Below, piece after piece: positions 44,199 to 54,385 of a stretch of DNA of 64,000 bases. Within the stretch, counting starts at the first letter, position 1; the number at the start of each line of letters is the position of its first letter. The stretch covers positions 1-64,000 of the forward strand of contig NZ_JADPEL010000012.1 of NCBI RefSeq assembly GCF_015667795.1. Direction: 5' to 3'. The notes below the pieces were generated by a model. The model was not told the DNA's origin and made no database searches. It saw only the letters and a list, made by a program, of their open reading frames with translations. This DNA comes from Clostridium sp. D53t1_180928_C8. GTDB taxonomy: Bacteria > Bacillota > Clostridia > Clostridiales > Clostridiaceae. The position numbers and the translations under genes were made by a program.

Positions 44199-47024
44199 AT
44201 GAAAGATAAAATTATAGTAAAGGGTGCAAGAGTACATAACTTAAAGAATGTATCATTAGAGATACCAAGAGATAAATTAATAGTATTTACAGGATTATCA
44301 GGATCAGGTAAATCTTCATTAGCATTTGATACTTTATATGCAGAAGGTCAAAGAAGATATGTTGAATCTTTATCATCATATGCGAGACAATTTTTAGGAC
44401 AAATGAATAAGCCAGATGTTGATTATATTGAAGGGTTATCACCAGCAATATCTATAGATCAAAAAACTACAAGTAAAAATCCAAGATCTACAGTTGGAAC
44501 AATAACAGAAATATATGACTATTTAAGACTATTATATGCAAGAATAGGTATTCCACATTGTCCTAAGTGTGGAAAAGTAATTAGTCAACAATCAGTGGAT
44601 CAAATTGTGGATCAAATAATGGATCTTGGGGATAGAACTAAGATTCAAGTTTTAGCGCCTATTATTAGGGGGAAAAAAGGAACTCATGAAAAAGTATTAG
44701 ATAATATTAAAAAGAATGGATATGTAAGAGCTAGAGTTGATGGAGAAATATATGAATTAGCAGAAGAAGAGATAAAAATAGAAAAAACTAAAAAGCATAA
44801 CATAGAAGCAGTAGTAGATAGATTAGTTATAAAAGAAGGAATTGAAGGTAGATTAAGTGATTCTTTAGAAGCTGCTTTAAAGTTAGGTGAAGGATTAGTA
44901 ATCATAAATATAATTAATGATAGAGACATACTATTTAGTGAAAATTTTGCTTGTCCTGAATGTGGAATTAACATACAAGAGTTTGAGCCAAGAATGTTTT
45001 CGTTTAATGCTCCTTTTGGGAAATGTGAAAAATGTGATGGGTTAGGAACATTAATGGAGATAGACCCGGACTTAGTTATTCCAAATAAAAGCCTAAGTGT
45101 AATGGAAGGTGCAATAGCTACTTGGGGTGAAGGTAGATTAAAAGAGGATTCTTGGACTTATGCAATATTAAAAGCATTAAGTGAAGAATATGATTTAGAT
45201 TTAAAAAGACCTATAAAGGAATTATCAAAAGAACAATTAGATTTATTATTATATGGAACAAATGGACACAAATTAATAGTTACATATACTAAAGATGGAG
45301 TAAAAGGCAAGTACTCATATGCATATGATGGAGAAATAAATGCACTTGCAAGACGATATAGAGAAACAAATTCAGATGTAATTAAAGGCGAAATTGAACA
45401 ATATATGAGTAACAAACATTGTCCAAAGTGCAAGGGGGCTAGATTAAACAAGGAAGTTTTAGCAGTTACAGTTGGCGATAAGAATATATACGAATTTACG
45501 CAAATGCCTATTAGAGAGGAATTAGATTTTATTAATTCATTAAATTTCACTGAAAAGGAAAGAATAATAAGTGATCAAATAGTTAAGGAAATTAAGAGCA
45601 GATTAAAATTCTTAGTTGATGTTGGATTAGATTACTTAAACTTATCAAGAAGTTCAGGAACGCTTTCAGGTGGTGAAGCCCAAAGAATTAGACTAGCAAC
45701 TCAAATTGGTTCAGCATTAATGGGTGTTTTATATATTTTGGATGAACCTAGTATTGGATTACATCAAAGGGATAATGATAAGTTGATTCAAACACTAAAA
45801 AACCTAAGAGATGTTGGAAATACTGTTATAGTTGTTGAGCATGATGAAGATACTATGAGAGAGGCTGATTTTATTGTAGATATTGGTCCAAGGGCAGGAG
45901 AGCATGGAGGACAAATTATTGCAGCAGGAACTGTAGATGAAATTAAGGCATGTAAGGAATCTATAACTGGTCAATATTTGACTGGAGAAAAAGAGGTTAA
46001 GGTTCCAGAAGTAAGAAGACAAGGTAATGGTGAATTTATTACAGTTGTAGGAGCTAAAGAAAATAATCTTAAAAATTTAACAGTTAAATTCCCGTTAGGA
46101 GTTTTAACTATGGTTACTGGTGTTTCAGGGTCAGGTAAGAGTACATTAGTAAATGAAATTCTTTATAAAGGATTAAATAAGATAATAAATAAAAGTAAGA
46201 ATCCAACAGGTGCTTATAAAGAAATAACAGGTTACGAAAATATAGATAAGATTATAGACATCGATCAAAGTCCAATAGGAAGAACACCACGTTCAAATCC
46301 GGCAACTTATACAGGAACTTTTGATATAATAAGAGAATTATTCTCCCAAACACCAGAGGCTAAGATGAGAGGTTATAAGCCAGGAAGATTTAGTTTCAAT
46401 GTAAAGGGAGGAAGATGTGAAGCTTGTTCTGGAGATGGAATTATAAAGATAGAAATGCAATTTTTATCTGATGTATATGTTCCTTGTGAAGTGTGTAAAG
46501 GTAAGCGATATAATAGAGAAACACTTGAAGTTAAATATAAAGGAAAAAATATTGATGATATCCTAAATATGACTGTAGAAGAAGCTTTAGAATTCTTTGA
46601 AAATATACCAAGAATAAAAAATAAGATTCAAACATTAAAAGATGTAGGGTTAGGATATATAAGATTAGGTCAACCATCAACACAATTATCTGGTGGTGAA
46701 GCACAAAGAATTAAACTTGCATTTGAATTATCTAAGAGAAGTACAGGAAAGACTTTATATATATTAGATGAACCAACAACAGGGCTTCATGTTGATGATG
46801 TTAATAGGCTAGTTGAGATATTACAAAGATTAGTTGATGCTGGAAATACTGTTGTAGTAATTGAGCATAATTTAGATATGATTAAATGTGCTGATTATAT
46901 AATAGACTTAGGTCCAGAAGGTGGAGATAAGGGTGGTACTTTAGTAGCGCAAGGTAAACCAGAAGAGATAGTTAAAAAGGAACAATCTTATACAGGGAAA
47001 TATCTTAATAAGTTATTAAGATAA
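44199..47024 (+). CDS. uvrA: Excinuclease ABC subunit A
   Basis: A 941-residue UvrA, the DNA-damage sensor of excision repair. Two ABC modules are visible: Walker [10 protein letters not shown] and GVSGSGKST, signatures [12 protein letters not shown] and [12 protein letters not shown], and Walker [12 protein letters not shown] and [11 protein letters not shown]. Zinc-finger Cys pairs are [10 protein letters not shown] and CEACSGDG with CEVCKGKR. Length is normal. A LexA-like box lies in its promoter. It is separated from uvrB by the accessory block. Confidence 0.98.
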   Translation: MKDKIIVKGARVHNLKNVSLEIPRDKLIVFTGLSGSGKSSLAFDTLYAEGQRRYVESLSSYARQFLGQMNKPDVDYIEGLSPAISIDQKTTSKNPRSTVGTITEIYDYLRLLYARIGIPHCPKCGKVISQQSVDQIVDQIMDLGDRTKIQVLAPIIRGKKGTHEKVLDNIKKNGYVRARVDGEIYELAEEEIKIEKTKKHNIEAVVDRLVIKEGIEGRLSDSLEAALKLGEGLVIINIINDRDILFSENFACPECGINIQEFEPRMFSFNAPFGKCEKCDGLGTLMEIDPDLVIPNKSLSVMEGAIATWGEGRLKEDSWTYAILKALSEEYDLDLKRPIKELSKEQLDLLLYGTNGHKLIVTYTKDGVKGKYSYAYDGEINALARRYRETNSDVIKGEIEQYMSNKHCPKCKGARLNKEVLAVTVGDKNIYEFTQMPIREELDFINSLNFTEKERIISDQIVKEIKSRLKFLVDVGLDYLNLSRSSGTLSGGEAQRIRLATQIGSALMGVLYILDEPSIGLHQRDNDKLIQTLKNLRDVGNTVIVVEHDEDTMREADFIVDIGPRAGEHGGQIIAAGTVDEIKACKESITGQYLTGEKEVKVPEVRRQGNGEFITVVGAKENNLKNLTVKFPLGVLTMVTGVSGSGKSTLVNEILYKGLNKIINKSKNPTGAYKEITGYENIDKIIDIDQSPIGRTPRSNPATYTGTFDIIRELFSQTPEAKMRGYKPGRFSFNVKGGRCEACSGDGIIKIEMQFLSDVYVPCEVCKGKRYNRETLEVKYKGKNIDDILNMTVEEALEFFENIPRIKNKIQTLKDVGLGYIRLGQPSTQLSGGEAQRIKLAFELSKRSTGKTLYILDEPTTGLHVDDVNRLVEILQRLVDAGNTVVVIEHNLDMIKCADYIIDLGPEGGDKGGTLVAQGKPEEIVKKEQSYTGKYLNKLLR

Positions 47025-47098
47025 CTTAGATGGCTTGTTATTTTTTACAATAAGATTTAATATATAATGGTAAATATACATTAATTTGAGGTGAAAAT

Positions 47099-47548
47099 AT
47101 GAGTTTGGGAAAAGTAGTCACTTTTATAGCAGGAATAATTTTTATAATTTTGTTATATGTCATTATATATTATGCATTAAAGATAATGTATAAGGATGTT
47201 AAAACTGGTGGAAAACGAAAAAATAACAACTCAGGAATAAGGTATGGTATAGAGGTTATTCAAAAAGGGGTAAACTCCACACTGGAGCAAGGCTCTGTAG
47301 TACCTATTAGAGGAGTAACAACCTTAGGAAGAAAACAAGAAAATACTATAGTTTTAACTGAACCTTTTGTATCAGGAAATCATGCGAGGATATATACTAA
47401 AAATAACAATTTATATGTTGAAGACTTAAATAGCACAAATGGTATATATGTTAATGGTGAAAAAATAGAGGATAAGTTCAAGCTTATTGCTGATGATGAA
47501 ATTAAAATAGGAAGTGCCATTTTTAAAGTTTTAAAATCAGGTAAGTAA
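47099..47548 (+). CDS. Membrane-anchored FHA-domain protein
   Basis: A 149-residue protein. One N-terminal helix (about residues 7-27) is followed by a basic linker and a forkhead-associated domain (GVTTLGRKQENTIVLTEPFVSGNHARIY, then VEDLNSTNGIYVNGEKI). FHA domains bind phosphothreonine peptides, so it probably responds to a Ser/Thr kinase such as PrkC. It is followed by ftsW- and PBP-type genes, which points to control of wall synthesis. GAGGTGAAAAT precedes the start. Confidence 0.9.
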   Translation: MSLGKVVTFIAGIIFIILLYVIIYYALKIMYKDVKTGGKRKNNNSGIRYGIEVIQKGVNSTLEQGSVVPIRGVTTLGRKQENTIVLTEPFVSGNHARIYTKNNNLYVEDLNSTNGIYVNGEKIEDKFKLIADDEIKIGSAIFKVLKSGK

Positions 47549-47551
47549 AAC

Positions 47552-47572
47552 TCTAAATCTGTGATTTAGTTA
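47552..47572. repeat. Small palindromic repeat, copy 3
   Basis: TCTAAATCTGTGATTTAGTTA, the third copy of the 21-mer at 162-182 and 7783-7803. It lies just after the FHA gene stop. Confidence 0.6.
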
Positions 47573-47633
47573 GTTGAACTTTCATCTTTGACGATAGGAA
47601 AAGATGTTTCATTTAAAGAATAGAGGTGAATTT

Positions 47634-48857
47634 ATGAAAGCATTAAAGCGTGAAAAAAGATTACTTAGATTAGTATATCTGCTATGCTTACTACTTTTCA
47701 CAACTTTAGGGTTTTTAGAACAACCTTTTGATAAATTTGCATTAATAATGGGGGTAGTCTTATGTGTTTTAATAGGCTATTCCCACTTTGTAATTAGAAG
47801 ATTTTATCCGGATGGAGATAAATTCATATTAATTTTTGCAAGTGTGTTGGCGGTAGTAGGAGTAGCAACATTATATAGAATAAATAGAGTAACTGCAATT
47901 AAACAATTAGTTTGGATTGCACTAGGAATAATATCTTATATTTTAATTGTGGTAATTTTGCCTGACTTAAGAAGCTTTGCAAAATACAAGAAAATATATA
48001 TGATAGTAACTTTAGTATTAATGCCATTAGCATTAATATTTGGTACAGAACAATATGGTGCAAAGAACTGGATTATAATAGGAAATGCAATATCTTTTCA
48101 ACCTTCTGAATTTGGGAAAATAGCATTAGTATTATATTTAGCTTCAGCCTTAGCTACATATGAAGATAAAAATAACTTTAAAGAAGATTTCAAAGAACTA
48201 TGGAAGCCAGCGTTAGTAGCAGGATTTTCTATGGGATGTATGGTACTTCAAAGAGACTTAGGAAGTGCATTAATATTCTTTGGTATTTCTATAACATTAT
48301 TATATGTTGCAACATCTAAGAAAAAATATGTGTTTACTGCATTGGGATTAGCGGCAGTTGGATCAGTTGCTGGATATTCAATGTTTGGACACGTAAGAGA
48401 AAGAGTAATGATTTGGCTTGATCCATGGAAATATAAATTAGGAGAATCATATCAGATAATTGAAGGAATGTATTCAATTGCAGCAGGTGGATTATTTGGT
48501 GTTGGATTAGGTCAAGGCCATTTTCAGAACTTACCTGTTAAAGAAAGTGATATGATTTATGCAATTATTTGTGAAGAGTTTGGAATAATCTTTGCAATTG
48601 GATTAATGATAATATACTTTTTATTATTCTATAGAGGAATAAGAGCAGCCTTTGTTACAAATGATAAATATTCACAACTAATAGCAGTTGGATTTAGTAC
48701 AATGATAGCCTGTCAAACATTAGTTATAATAGGAGGAATATTTGCAGTAATTCCATTAACAGGAATAACATTACCTATTATAAGCTATGGTGGTTCATCA
48801 GTGTTAACAATATTCTTTGCTTTAGGAATATTACAAAAAATATCAGAGGAGGCATAA
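47634..48857 (+). CDS. FtsW/RodA/SpoVE-family glycosyltransferase
   Basis: A 407-residue SEDS protein with about ten helices: FGAKNW-like segment YGAKNWIIIGNAISFQPSEFGKIALVLYLA, then QRDLGSALIFFGI, and the C-terminal PLTGITLPIISYGGSSVLTIFFALGIL. SEDS proteins polymerise glycan strands from lipid II together with a class B PBP, which here follows 5 bases later. The pair could act in division, elongation or sporulation. The start is behind AGAGGTGAATTT. Confidence 0.92.
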   Translation: MKALKREKRLLRLVYLLCLLLFTTLGFLEQPFDKFALIMGVVLCVLIGYSHFVIRRFYPDGDKFILIFASVLAVVGVATLYRINRVTAIKQLVWIALGIISYILIVVILPDLRSFAKYKKIYMIVTLVLMPLALIFGTEQYGAKNWIIIGNAISFQPSEFGKIALVLYLASALATYEDKNNFKEDFKELWKPALVAGFSMGCMVLQRDLGSALIFFGISITLLYVATSKKKYVFTALGLAAVGSVAGYSMFGHVRERVMIWLDPWKYKLGESYQIIEGMYSIAAGGLFGVGLGQGHFQNLPVKESDMIYAIICEEFGIIFAIGLMIIYFLLFYRGIRAAFVTNDKYSQLIAVGFSTMIACQTLVIIGGIFAVIPLTGITLPIISYGGSSVLTIFFALGILQKISEEA

Positions 48858-48862
48858 AGGGT

Positions 48863-50416
48863 ATGAATGATTTAGCAAAAAGCGTTAAAAGCGTAATGAC
48901 TATATTTTTAATTTTCTTTATAGCATTAATATCCTATATTGCTTATTTCCAATTGATTAAAAGTCCAAAGATTAATGATATGCCTGGAAATACTAGGGTT
49001 ATTGCTACAAAAAATGAAGTTTTAAGAGGAACTATATATGATAGAAATGGAACTCCTCTAACAACAAGTGAAAGAGTAAATGAAACATCTCAAAAAAGGG
49101 ATTATTTATACAATGATTTATATGTTCATGCATTAGGATATACAAGTGCTGTTTATGGAACTACAGGATTAGAAGAAGAGTATGATAGTGAATTAAGTAC
49201 TTATAATGCTTTTGGTAATAATTTTAGGCAGTTTTTAGATAGCATTAATATAAATGGTCTTATAGAAAGTATGAAAAATGATAAAGAAAGTACAGGAAGT
49301 TTTAATTTTTCATCTAATTTTAAAAACTTTATGAATGGAATAGATTTTAAAAAGTTAACAGAAGAAGCTGATAAGGTTGGAAATGGAGTTGTAACAACTT
49401 TAGATACAACATTACAACAAGTAGCTTCAGATGCATTAGGAGATAATAAAGGTGCTGTTGTTGCATTAAATCCTAAAACGGGAGAAATATTAGCGATGGT
49501 ATCAAAACCTACATTTAATCCTAATAATTTGGCTGATGAAATGAATAAAGCTAATAGTGGTAGTGCAGATGAAACACCATTAATTAATAGAGCTATAAAT
49601 GGGCTTTATCCTCCAGGATCTGTATTTAAAACTGTTACCTTAACAAGTGCATTAGAAAATATACCAACAGTAGTTGATAGAACATTTGATGATGAAGGAA
49701 AAATAAAGTTCCAAGATGGAACCTCATTAAGTAACTTTGGAAATAATGTGTATGGTTCAATAGATTTAAAACAAGCATATAAGGTATCAAGTAATGTTGT
49801 ATTTGGAACATTAGCAATGGATCTTGGAAATGATAAGTTGAAAGCTACAGCTGAAAGTTATGGATTTAATTCAGTAATTACTGGACCAGGGGTATCTATA
49901 ACATCAAGTAGATTCCCAACATTAAATAATGCTGAATTAGGTAATATGGCACAAAGTGGTATAGGTCAAGGAAGTGTTTTAGCAACTCCTATGCAAATGG
50001 CTTTAGTGGCAGCAACAGTAGCTAATGATGGTGTTATGATGCAACCTAAATTAGTTAATTCTATTGTTGATAAAGATAAAAATACAGTAAAAGCTATAGA
50101 TGGTAAAGAGTTAAAGCAAGTAATGTCTAGTGAAATAGCCGAAACAATTCAAGAATATATGACATATTTAATTGATAGTAATTTAAATAAATGGCCAGCG
50201 TTTAAGGGAACTAATGCAGGTGGAAAAACAGGTACAGCAGATTATACTTTAGCAGATGGAAGTGAAGCAACTCCACATAGCTGGTTTATAGCAGCAGCAC
50301 CAATGGATGATCCACAAATAGCAATTGCAGTAATAGTTGAAAATGGTGGTACTGGTTCAGGAGCAGCGGCAACAGTTGCTAGTAAGGTTGTTAGGCAAGC
50401 AGTTTTAGGAGACTAA
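48863..50416 (+). CDS. Class B penicillin-binding protein (transpeptidase)
   Basis: A 517-residue D,D-transpeptidase. One N-terminal membrane helix (about 10-30) and a dimerisation region (RGTIYDRNGTPLT, TTGLEEEYD) are followed by the transpeptidase domain with SxxK in PPGSVFKTVT, SxN in VSSNVVFG and KTGTA in GKTGTADYT. It crosslinks the strands made by the preceding SEDS protein. AGGAGG at the end of that gene is its ribosome site. Confidence 0.93.
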   Translation: MNDLAKSVKSVMTIFLIFFIALISYIAYFQLIKSPKINDMPGNTRVIATKNEVLRGTIYDRNGTPLTTSERVNETSQKRDYLYNDLYVHALGYTSAVYGTTGLEEEYDSELSTYNAFGNNFRQFLDSININGLIESMKNDKESTGSFNFSSNFKNFMNGIDFKKLTEEADKVGNGVVTTLDTTLQQVASDALGDNKGAVVALNPKTGEILAMVSKPTFNPNNLADEMNKANSGSADETPLINRAINGLYPPGSVFKTVTLTSALENIPTVVDRTFDDEGKIKFQDGTSLSNFGNNVYGSIDLKQAYKVSSNVVFGTLAMDLGNDKLKATAESYGFNSVITGPGVSITSSRFPTLNNAELGNMAQSGIGQGSVLATPMQMALVAATVANDGVMMQPKLVNSIVDKDKNTVKAIDGKELKQVMSSEIAETIQEYMTYLIDSNLNKWPAFKGTNAGGKTGTADYTLADGSEATPHSWFIAAAPMDDPQIAIAVIVENGGTGSGAAATVASKVVRQAVLGD

Positions 50417-50493
50417 AACTATAATTTAATATTAGATACAGTTAGTTGTATAACAAAAGAGAGTCTGATATTAGGATAAAATGAGTTAAGAGT

Positions 50494-50590
50494 TAAGAGA
50501 GAATAGTTAAGAGAAGTGGTGTTAATATTATAAGCTTCTGTAGAAGTTTAAGCCTTCAACTATTAACTCTTACTTCTTAGCTCTTAATTT
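50494..50590. repeat. Imperfect inverted repeat of TTAAGAG units
   Basis: Left arm GAGTTAAGAGTTAAGAG...AATAGTTAAG and right arm CAACTATTAACTCTTACTTC...AGCTCTTAA are roughly reverse-complementary over about 35 bases each. It lies between the PBP and uvrC and may be a degenerate small mobile repeat or a hairpin. Confidence 0.45.
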
Positions 50591-50612
50591 TTATCTATGA
50601 AGGGGGAGAGAC

Positions 50613-52478
50613 ATGTTTGATTTTGAGTATCATATAAAAAATTTACCTGATAAACCAGGTGTCTATTTAATGAAAAATTCATTAGGTGAAGTTATTTATG
50701 TTGGAAAAGCAAAGATTTTAAAGAATAGAGTAAAAAGTTATTTTCAAAGTTCAAAAAATCATTCGGAAAAAGTAAGAGTCATGGTTAAGAATATTGCTGA
50801 ATTTGAGTATATAGTTACAGATTCAGAAATGGAAGCACTTATTTTAGAATGTAATTTAATAAAGAAATATAGCCCTAAATATAATATATTATTAAAAGAT
50901 GACAAGTTTTATCCTTTTATAAAAATAACTATTAAGGATGATTTTCCAAGGGTATTTGTAACTAGAAATTTTGCTAAGGATGGTAGCAAATATTTTGGTC
51001 CATATACTAATGGAACAGCTGTATATGAAACAATAAATTTAATATATAAGATATTTCCATTAAGAACATGTAAGTTAGCAATAAAGGAAGATGGAGATAA
51101 GGTAAGGCCTTGTTTAAATTATCATATAAAAAAATGCTTTGGACCATGTGGTGGGCATATAAGTAAAGAAGAATACGGAAAAATGATAAGCGATATAATT
51201 GATATTTTAAGTGGAAAAGAAACCTATGTTACCAAAATGCTTAAGGCAGAAATGGAGAATGCAGCAGAAAATTTAGAATTTGAAAAAGCAGCATCATTAA
51301 GAGATAAAATATTATCAATAGAAGCTATAGTTGAAAAGCAAAAAATATTTAAGACTATGGAAGGCGATGAGGATTTTATTAATATTGATCAAGATGAAAA
51401 AGATAGCTGTATTCAAGTATTTTTCTCTAGAGATGGTAAAATACTTGGAAGAGAACATTTTATATTTGAAAATACAGCAAATGAAAGCGTAGCAGAAATT
51501 TTAGAAGAATTTATAGCATCATTTTATGGAGGAACAGCTAAAGTTCCTAAAACAATATATGTTCCTGAAATTAATGAAGTAGAGTTAATGGAGGAATATT
51601 TAACAATTAAAAGAGGGTCTAAGGTATGGCTTAAAGTACCACAAAAGGGTCAGAAAAAAGAAATGCTAGAAATGGTTAAAAATAATGCTAAAATTACTTT
51701 AGAAAAATTCAAGGATAAATATCTAAAGGATAAAGAAATAAACAGAATATCATTACAAGAACTTCAACAATTATTAGAACTTGACGAGTGGCCTGCCAGA
51801 ATAGAGGCATATGATATATCTAATATACAGGGTGTAGACTCTGTTGGAACAATGATTGTGTTTGAAGAGGGAAGAGCAAAAAATAGTGATTATAGAAGAT
51901 TTAAAATAAAAACTGTAAAAGGTGCTAATGATTATGATAGTATGAGAGAAATCTTAACAAGAAGATTTAATCATGGACTTGAAGAAGTAAAGGCAATTCA
52001 AGAGAGAAATTTAAAACTATCTGCAGGCAAGTTTTCTAATTTCCCAGATTTGATAATGATGGATGGTGGTAAAGGACAAGTAAATATAGCATTAGAAGTA
52101 TTAGAGAGCCTAAACATAAATATACCAGTATGTGGTCTAGTTAAGGATGATAAACACCAAACTAGGGGGATAGTATATAATAATAAAGAGTTAATAATTA
52201 ATAGAAGCTCAAATTTAATGCAATTAATAAGAAGAATACAAGATGAAGTTCATAGATTTGCAATAACATATCATAGAAGCTTAAGGGATAAAAGAACATT
52301 GCATTCAATTTTAGATGATATACCTAATGTTGGAGAAAAGCGAAGAAGAGCTTTATTAATGAAGTTTGGTAGTGTAGATAATATTAAAAAAGCTACAATA
52401 GATGAGTTATTAGAAGTACCATCTATAGATAAGAAATCGGCAAAAAGTATTTATATTTACTTTAATGGCAATAATTAA
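50613..52478 (+). CDS. uvrC: Excinuclease ABC subunit C
   Basis: A 621-residue UvrC, which makes both incisions in excision repair. N-terminal GIY-YIG domain (KPGVYLMKNSLGEVIYVGKAKILKNRVKSYF), Cys-rich segment CLNYHIKKCFGPC, UVR domain (EFEKAASLRDKI), C-terminal RNase H-like nuclease (EAYDISNIQGVDSVGTMIVFEEG, MMDGGKGQ) and tandem helix-hairpin-helix (IPNVGEKRRRALLMKFGSVDNIK). GGGGGAGAG precedes the start. Confidence 0.97.
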   Translation: MFDFEYHIKNLPDKPGVYLMKNSLGEVIYVGKAKILKNRVKSYFQSSKNHSEKVRVMVKNIAEFEYIVTDSEMEALILECNLIKKYSPKYNILLKDDKFYPFIKITIKDDFPRVFVTRNFAKDGSKYFGPYTNGTAVYETINLIYKIFPLRTCKLAIKEDGDKVRPCLNYHIKKCFGPCGGHISKEEYGKMISDIIDILSGKETYVTKMLKAEMENAAENLEFEKAASLRDKILSIEAIVEKQKIFKTMEGDEDFINIDQDEKDSCIQVFFSRDGKILGREHFIFENTANESVAEILEEFIASFYGGTAKVPKTIYVPEINEVELMEEYLTIKRGSKVWLKVPQKGQKKEMLEMVKNNAKITLEKFKDKYLKDKEINRISLQELQQLLELDEWPARIEAYDISNIQGVDSVGTMIVFEEGRAKNSDYRRFKIKTVKGANDYDSMREILTRRFNHGLEEVKAIQERNLKLSAGKFSNFPDLIMMDGGKGQVNIALEVLESLNINIPVCGLVKDDKHQTRGIVYNNKELIINRSSNLMQLIRRIQDEVHRFAITYHRSLRDKRTLHSILDDIPNVGEKRRRALLMKFGSVDNIKKATIDELLEVPSIDKKSAKSIYIYFNGNN

Positions 52479-52556
52479 GAGGAAATTACTTGTTTAATGT
52501 TATAATATACTTTATACTATTAAACTGTAAATATTTTATATTTTAAGGAGCTTATC

Positions 52557-53471
52557 ATGAATAAATACGGTAAATTTGTAGGGCTATTTAGAGAATTTTA
52601 CAATGAAGATAATATTAAAATAGATGAGAAGTTAAGTAGTTATGTCAATTTTAGAGTTGGAGGACCGGCAGATATTCTGTTAATTCCTGAATCAAAGGAG
52701 CAAATAAAAAAGAGTATTTGCATTTGTAAGGAAAATAACATTCCGGTTTATGTTATAGGTAATGGTTCTAACATATTAGTTAGAGATGGTGGATTTAGAG
52801 GTGTTGTTATATCACTAAAAGGCGTACACAATGTAACTGTAAATGATGAGAGAATTGAAGCTGAATGTGGTGCAATGTTAAAGGAAGTTTCTGATAAAGC
52901 AATGGAAAATTCATTAACTGGATTTGAATTTGCATGTGGAATACCAGGAACTATTGGTGGAGCAGTGTTTATGAATGCTGGTGCTTACGATGGAGAAATT
53001 GCACATGTTATTGAAAGTGCTGAAGTACTAGATGAAAATTGTAATGTAATAAAGCTTACAAATGATGAATTAGATTTCGGATATAGATCTTCTTTAGTTA
53101 TGAAAAAGGGATATACAGTTTTATCAGCTATGTTTAAATTACAAAAGGGTAAAGTAAAAACTATAAAAGAATTAGTTAATGACTTAACTAATAAGAGAGA
53201 ATCTAAACAACCACTTGAATATCCATCAGCAGGAAGTACATTTAAAAGACCAACAGGTTATTTTGCTGGTAAGCTTATTCAAGATGCTGGTTTAAAAGGA
53301 TACTCTATAGGTGGAGCTGCTGTTTCTGAAAAGCATTCAGGATTTGTAATTAATAAAGGAAATGCGACAGCAAAAGATATTACTGATTTAATAAAGTATA
53401 TTCAAGATGAAGTAAAAAAACAATTCGGAGTTGATCTTCATCCTGAAGTAAGAATAATAGGTGAAGAATAA
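52557..53471 (+). CDS. murB: UDP-N-acetylenolpyruvoylglucosamine reductase
   Basis: A 304-residue FAD enzyme making UDP-MurNAc. The FAD domain has NFRVGGPADILLIPES, VIGNGSNILVRDGGFRG and GIPGTIGGAVFMNAGAYDGE. The type II C-terminal part has the catalytic Ser in PSAGSTFKRP and the Glu in HPEVRIIGE, with LIQDAGLKGYSIGGAAVS. AAGGAGCTTATC precedes the start. Confidence 0.97.
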   Translation: MNKYGKFVGLFREFYNEDNIKIDEKLSSYVNFRVGGPADILLIPESKEQIKKSICICKENNIPVYVIGNGSNILVRDGGFRGVVISLKGVHNVTVNDERIEAECGAMLKEVSDKAMENSLTGFEFACGIPGTIGGAVFMNAGAYDGEIAHVIESAEVLDENCNVIKLTNDELDFGYRSSLVMKKGYTVLSAMFKLQKGKVKTIKELVNDLTNKRESKQPLEYPSAGSTFKRPTGYFAGKLIQDAGLKGYSIGGAAVSEKHSGFVINKGNATAKDITDLIKYIQDEVKKQFGVDLHPEVRIIGEE

Positions 53472-53501
53472 GAAGTTACCATTTGGGTAGCTTCTTTTTT
53501 T
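53470..53501 (+). terminator. Terminator after murB
   Basis: AGAAGTTACC/GGTAGCTTCT stem, one G-U pair, eight-T tail. Confidence 0.9.
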
Positions 53502-53611
53502 ACGTAAAATACAGAAACATAATAAAAAAATGTAACACACCTTCTTATAGTTTCATAGGATGTATTAAGGGGAATTAAGGATATTCTATCAAGCTAATGA
53601 GGAGGATTTAT

Positions 53612-53659
53612 ATGAATTATTGTATAAATAAGTCATATAATATAAAAAAATATGGATAA
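53612..53659 (+). CDS. 15-residue leader peptide overlapping the kinase start
   Basis: ATG behind a strong GAGGAGGATTTAT site opens a 15-codon frame (MNYCINKSYNIKKYG) ending in TAA at 53657-53659. That stop overlaps the kinase ATG (53652) by eight bases. The kinase gene has no ribosome site of its own, since the bases before it are CATATAATATAAAAAAAT. Translation of this short frame would therefore bring ribosomes to the kinase start, coupling the two. Whether the peptide has a function is unknown. Confidence 0.6.
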   Translation: MNYCINKSYNIKKYG

Positions 53660-54371
53660 GTATTTTAAGAAAGGTGAAAAAGTAGAAGGATATACTATTA
53701 CCAAGTTAATAGGACAAGGTAGGTATGGAATTGCGTATTTAGCGACTAATGATAAAGGTGAAAAGTGCGTAATAAAGCAGCTAAAGAAAAAAATGCTTAA
53801 AGAAACTAGAGAAAAACTTTTTTATGAAGAAAGCATATTAAATAGATTGGATGATCCGAAGTTTCCTAAATTTATATCTAAATTTAAAGATAAACGTAGA
53901 GAAGGATATATATTAGAATATGTTGAAGGAAAGGTTTTTGAGGATCTATTAGTTAAGGAAGGAAAGGTTTTTTCAAAGGGTGAAATTTATGAAGTGGCAT
54001 CTAAGCTTTTAGATTTAGTAGAGGTATTGCATAATGAAAATATAGTTCATAGAGATGTTAGATTGCCTAATGTAATAATAAAAGAAAATAATGAGTTAGC
54101 CTTAATTGATTTTGGTCTAGCTAGATATATAAATAATGAGAAATATATAAAACAAGAAGATTACTGGTATATAGGTGACTTTTTAATTCATCTGTACTAT
54201 TCTTCATATAAACCAGATTCAAAAGAAGAAAGACCCTGGTATGAAGAGTTAAATCTAAATGAAGAGGAAAAAGTTTTCCTAAAGAAATTAATGGGAATAG
54301 AGCAGGAGTATGAAAATATAGAACAAGTTAGACAACAACTTGAAAAAGTTAAAAGCACAAATGATGATTAA
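53652..54371 (+). CDS. Small cytoplasmic Ser/Thr protein kinase (Hanks-type)
   Basis: A 239-residue kinase domain with nothing else: glycine loop GQGRYGIAYLA, ATP-binding Lys in CVIKQLKK, catalytic loop HRDVRLPNVII (the usual HRDLKPxN has Arg in place of Lys) and LIDFGLARY for Mg. There is no membrane helix or PASTA region, so it is not the PrkC wall-sensing kinase; Bacillus YbdM is of this small kind. It begins a three-gene module with the Ser/Arg-rich protein at 55075, a possible substrate. Confidence 0.85.
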   Translation: MDKYFKKGEKVEGYTITKLIGQGRYGIAYLATNDKGEKCVIKQLKKKMLKETREKLFYEESILNRLDDPKFPKFISKFKDKRREGYILEYVEGKVFEDLLVKEGKVFSKGEIYEVASKLLDLVEVLHNENIVHRDVRLPNVIIKENNELALIDFGLARYINNEKYIKQEDYWYIGDFLIHLYYSSYKPDSKEERPWYEELNLNEEEKVFLKKLMGIEQEYENIEQVRQQLEKVKSTNDD

Positions 54372-54385
54372 AATGGGGTGATATT

